Source: Actimicrobium sp047621665 (lineage in GTDB: Bacteria > Pseudomonadota > Gammaproteobacteria > Burkholderiales > Burkholderiaceae_D). From it: DNA of 64,000 nt. Both the position numbers and the translations under genes were made by a program. The DNA is taken from assembly GCA_047621665.1 (NCBI GenBank), contig JBLHMB010000007.1, positions 36,958-100,957 on the forward strand, given 5' to 3'. The notes beneath the pieces were generated by a model, which saw only the letters and a list, made by a program, of their open reading frames with translations, ran no database searches and was not told the origin of the DNA. Positions 63,430-64,000 of this stretch are shown here, piece after piece. The first letter of the stretch is position 1; the number at the start of each line of letters is the position of its first letter.

Positions 63430-64000
63430 ATGAAGATAAATTCGTTGTTCAATGTCATCTTGCTCGCAGTCGCTTCAGGCATATCGGCTTGCGGCGGCGA
63501 GTCGACTGCTCCTGGCGCCACACCTTCCGCGGCGATTCCTGCTCTTGCAACGGCAACGGCTCCTGCCATTACGCCGACTCCTGTTCCCGCAACGGCAACT
63601 GCAACTGCTCCTGCCATTACGCCGACTACTGCTCCCGCTATAGCAACTGCCCCTGTCATTGCGCCGACTACTGCTCCTGCAACGGCAACTGCCCCTGTCA
63701 TTACGCCGATTACTGCTCCTGCAACGGCAACTGCCCCTGTCATTACGCCGACTACTGCTCCCGCTACGGCAACTGCCCCCGTCATTACGCCGACTCCTGC
63801 TCCCGCTACGGCAACTGCCCCTGTCATTACGCCGACTCCTGCTAAGGCAACTGCTCCTGCCATTACGCCGCCCCCTGCTCCTGTTCCTGTAGTTGCTTCT
63901 TCTCCTACAACTCCACCCTCAATACCTATCTCTGACCCTTCAACTTTCACAAGACAAGAGATAAAACGTGTGGATTTTGGCTCAGGAGTAAATTATTTCT
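63430..64000 (+). CDS. Lipoprotein with Pro/Thr/Ala tandem repeats (partial)
   Basis: The gene runs off the right edge; 190 codons are visible. It has a lipoprotein signal (MKINSLFNVILLAVASGISA, then Cys 21). After GGESTAPGA comes a low-complexity stalk of about seven 14-residue units of the type ATAPVITPTTAPAT (codons about 40-145), then PPSIPISDPSTFTRQEIKRV, where a folded domain seems to start. It is likely an outer-membrane-anchored surface protein with a rigid Pro/Thr stalk. The ribosome site AGGGA lies 8 bases upstream. The C-terminal domain is unseen, so the function is unknown. Confidence 0.75.
   Translation, partial: MKINSLFNVILLAVASGISACGGESTAPGATPSAAIPALATATAPAITPTPVPATATATAPAITPTTAPAIATAPVIAPTTAPATATAPVITPITAPATATAPVITPTTAPATATAPVITPTPAPATATAPVITPTPAKATAPAITPPPAPVPVVASSPTTPPSIPISDPSTFTRQEIKRVDFGSGVNYF
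63550..63885 (+). repeat. 42-bp tandem repeat in the lipoprotein gene
   Basis: About seven to eight copies of a 42-bp unit coding ATAPVITPTTAPAT, with small changes (for example PVPAT, TPITAP). In-frame copy number may vary between strains. Open frames on the opposite strand here are products of the repeat, not genes. Confidence 0.88.

Noticed and set aside
63216..63950. Minus-strand open frame with Gly/Ala/Val repeats
   Set aside because: It is the reverse reading of the 42-bp tandem repeat of the lipoprotein gene; the plus strand has a start, ribosome site and lipobox.

Overview
The window looks like a chromosome segment of a betaproteobacterium, most likely Burkholderiales and plausibly Oxalobacteraceae. 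It has moderately high GC, many EAL/HD-GYP and chemotaxis genes, a czcICBA metal-efflux operon, a biotin-independent malonate decarboxylase operon and a SigF/NrsF stress module. The family assignment is inferred from protein types, not from a search. I see no insertion sequence, prophage or CRISPR array.

Layout. 1-3.4 kb: a P-type cation ATPase cut by the left edge and a PAS/HisKA_3 histidine kinase split by an in-frame TGA. 3.6-6.1 kb: gshA (TTG start) and tesB. 6.3-11.1 kb: an HD-GYP-like protein with a mutated HD pair, an EAL phosphodiesterase and a chemoreceptor. 11.3-15.4 kb: a DUF2058 protein, isocitrate lyase, a sulfite-oxidase-fold protein, a DUF3293 protein and the decayed tail of a HIT-family gene. 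15.5-19.1 kb: an ECF sigma factor and its NrsF-type membrane anti-sigma, facing a DUF1223/cytochrome b/molybdopterin-oxidoreductase operon that carries a GTAACC-N16-CGAA promoter-like site. 19.1-22.7 kb: an EamA permease, a REP-like inverted repeat, and a SulP transporter with a universal stress protein.

23-34.4 kb is a nearly self-contained selenocysteine-formate island. It holds a ModE/PBP-type regulator, fdnGHI (FdnG has an in-frame TGA followed by a SECIS hairpin that fits the E. coli fdhF numbering), fdhE, selA, selB, the tRNA-Sec gene and fdhD. Only selD is not seen. Next come a convergent czcICBA operon (34.4-40.6 kb) and a HepT/MntA toxin-antitoxin pair whose hepT is frameshifted (40.7-41.4 kb).

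41.6-52.5 kb is a malonate/dicarboxylate island. A TRAP transporter and mdcA-C-D-E-G-B-H run in one direction; a GntR/FCD regulator and a maleate isomerase run in the other, with a TTGTGTACAA operator candidate between them. 52.6-55.5 kb is a trimethylamine monooxygenase (tmm) operon with an EamA-type permease, a small winged-helix-like protein and a 36-residue membrane peptide. This is the best candidate here for an undescribed functional unit.

56-60.2 kb holds an exported alpha/beta hydrolase, an exported creatininase-family protein paired with a YVTN propeller, and a cysteine hydrolase. 60.5-64 kb holds a 693-residue protein with a dehydrogenase-like Rossmann core that I cannot assign, a mostly empty 0.8 kb stretch, and a lipoprotein with a tandem 14-residue Pro/Thr/Ala repeat that runs off the right edge.
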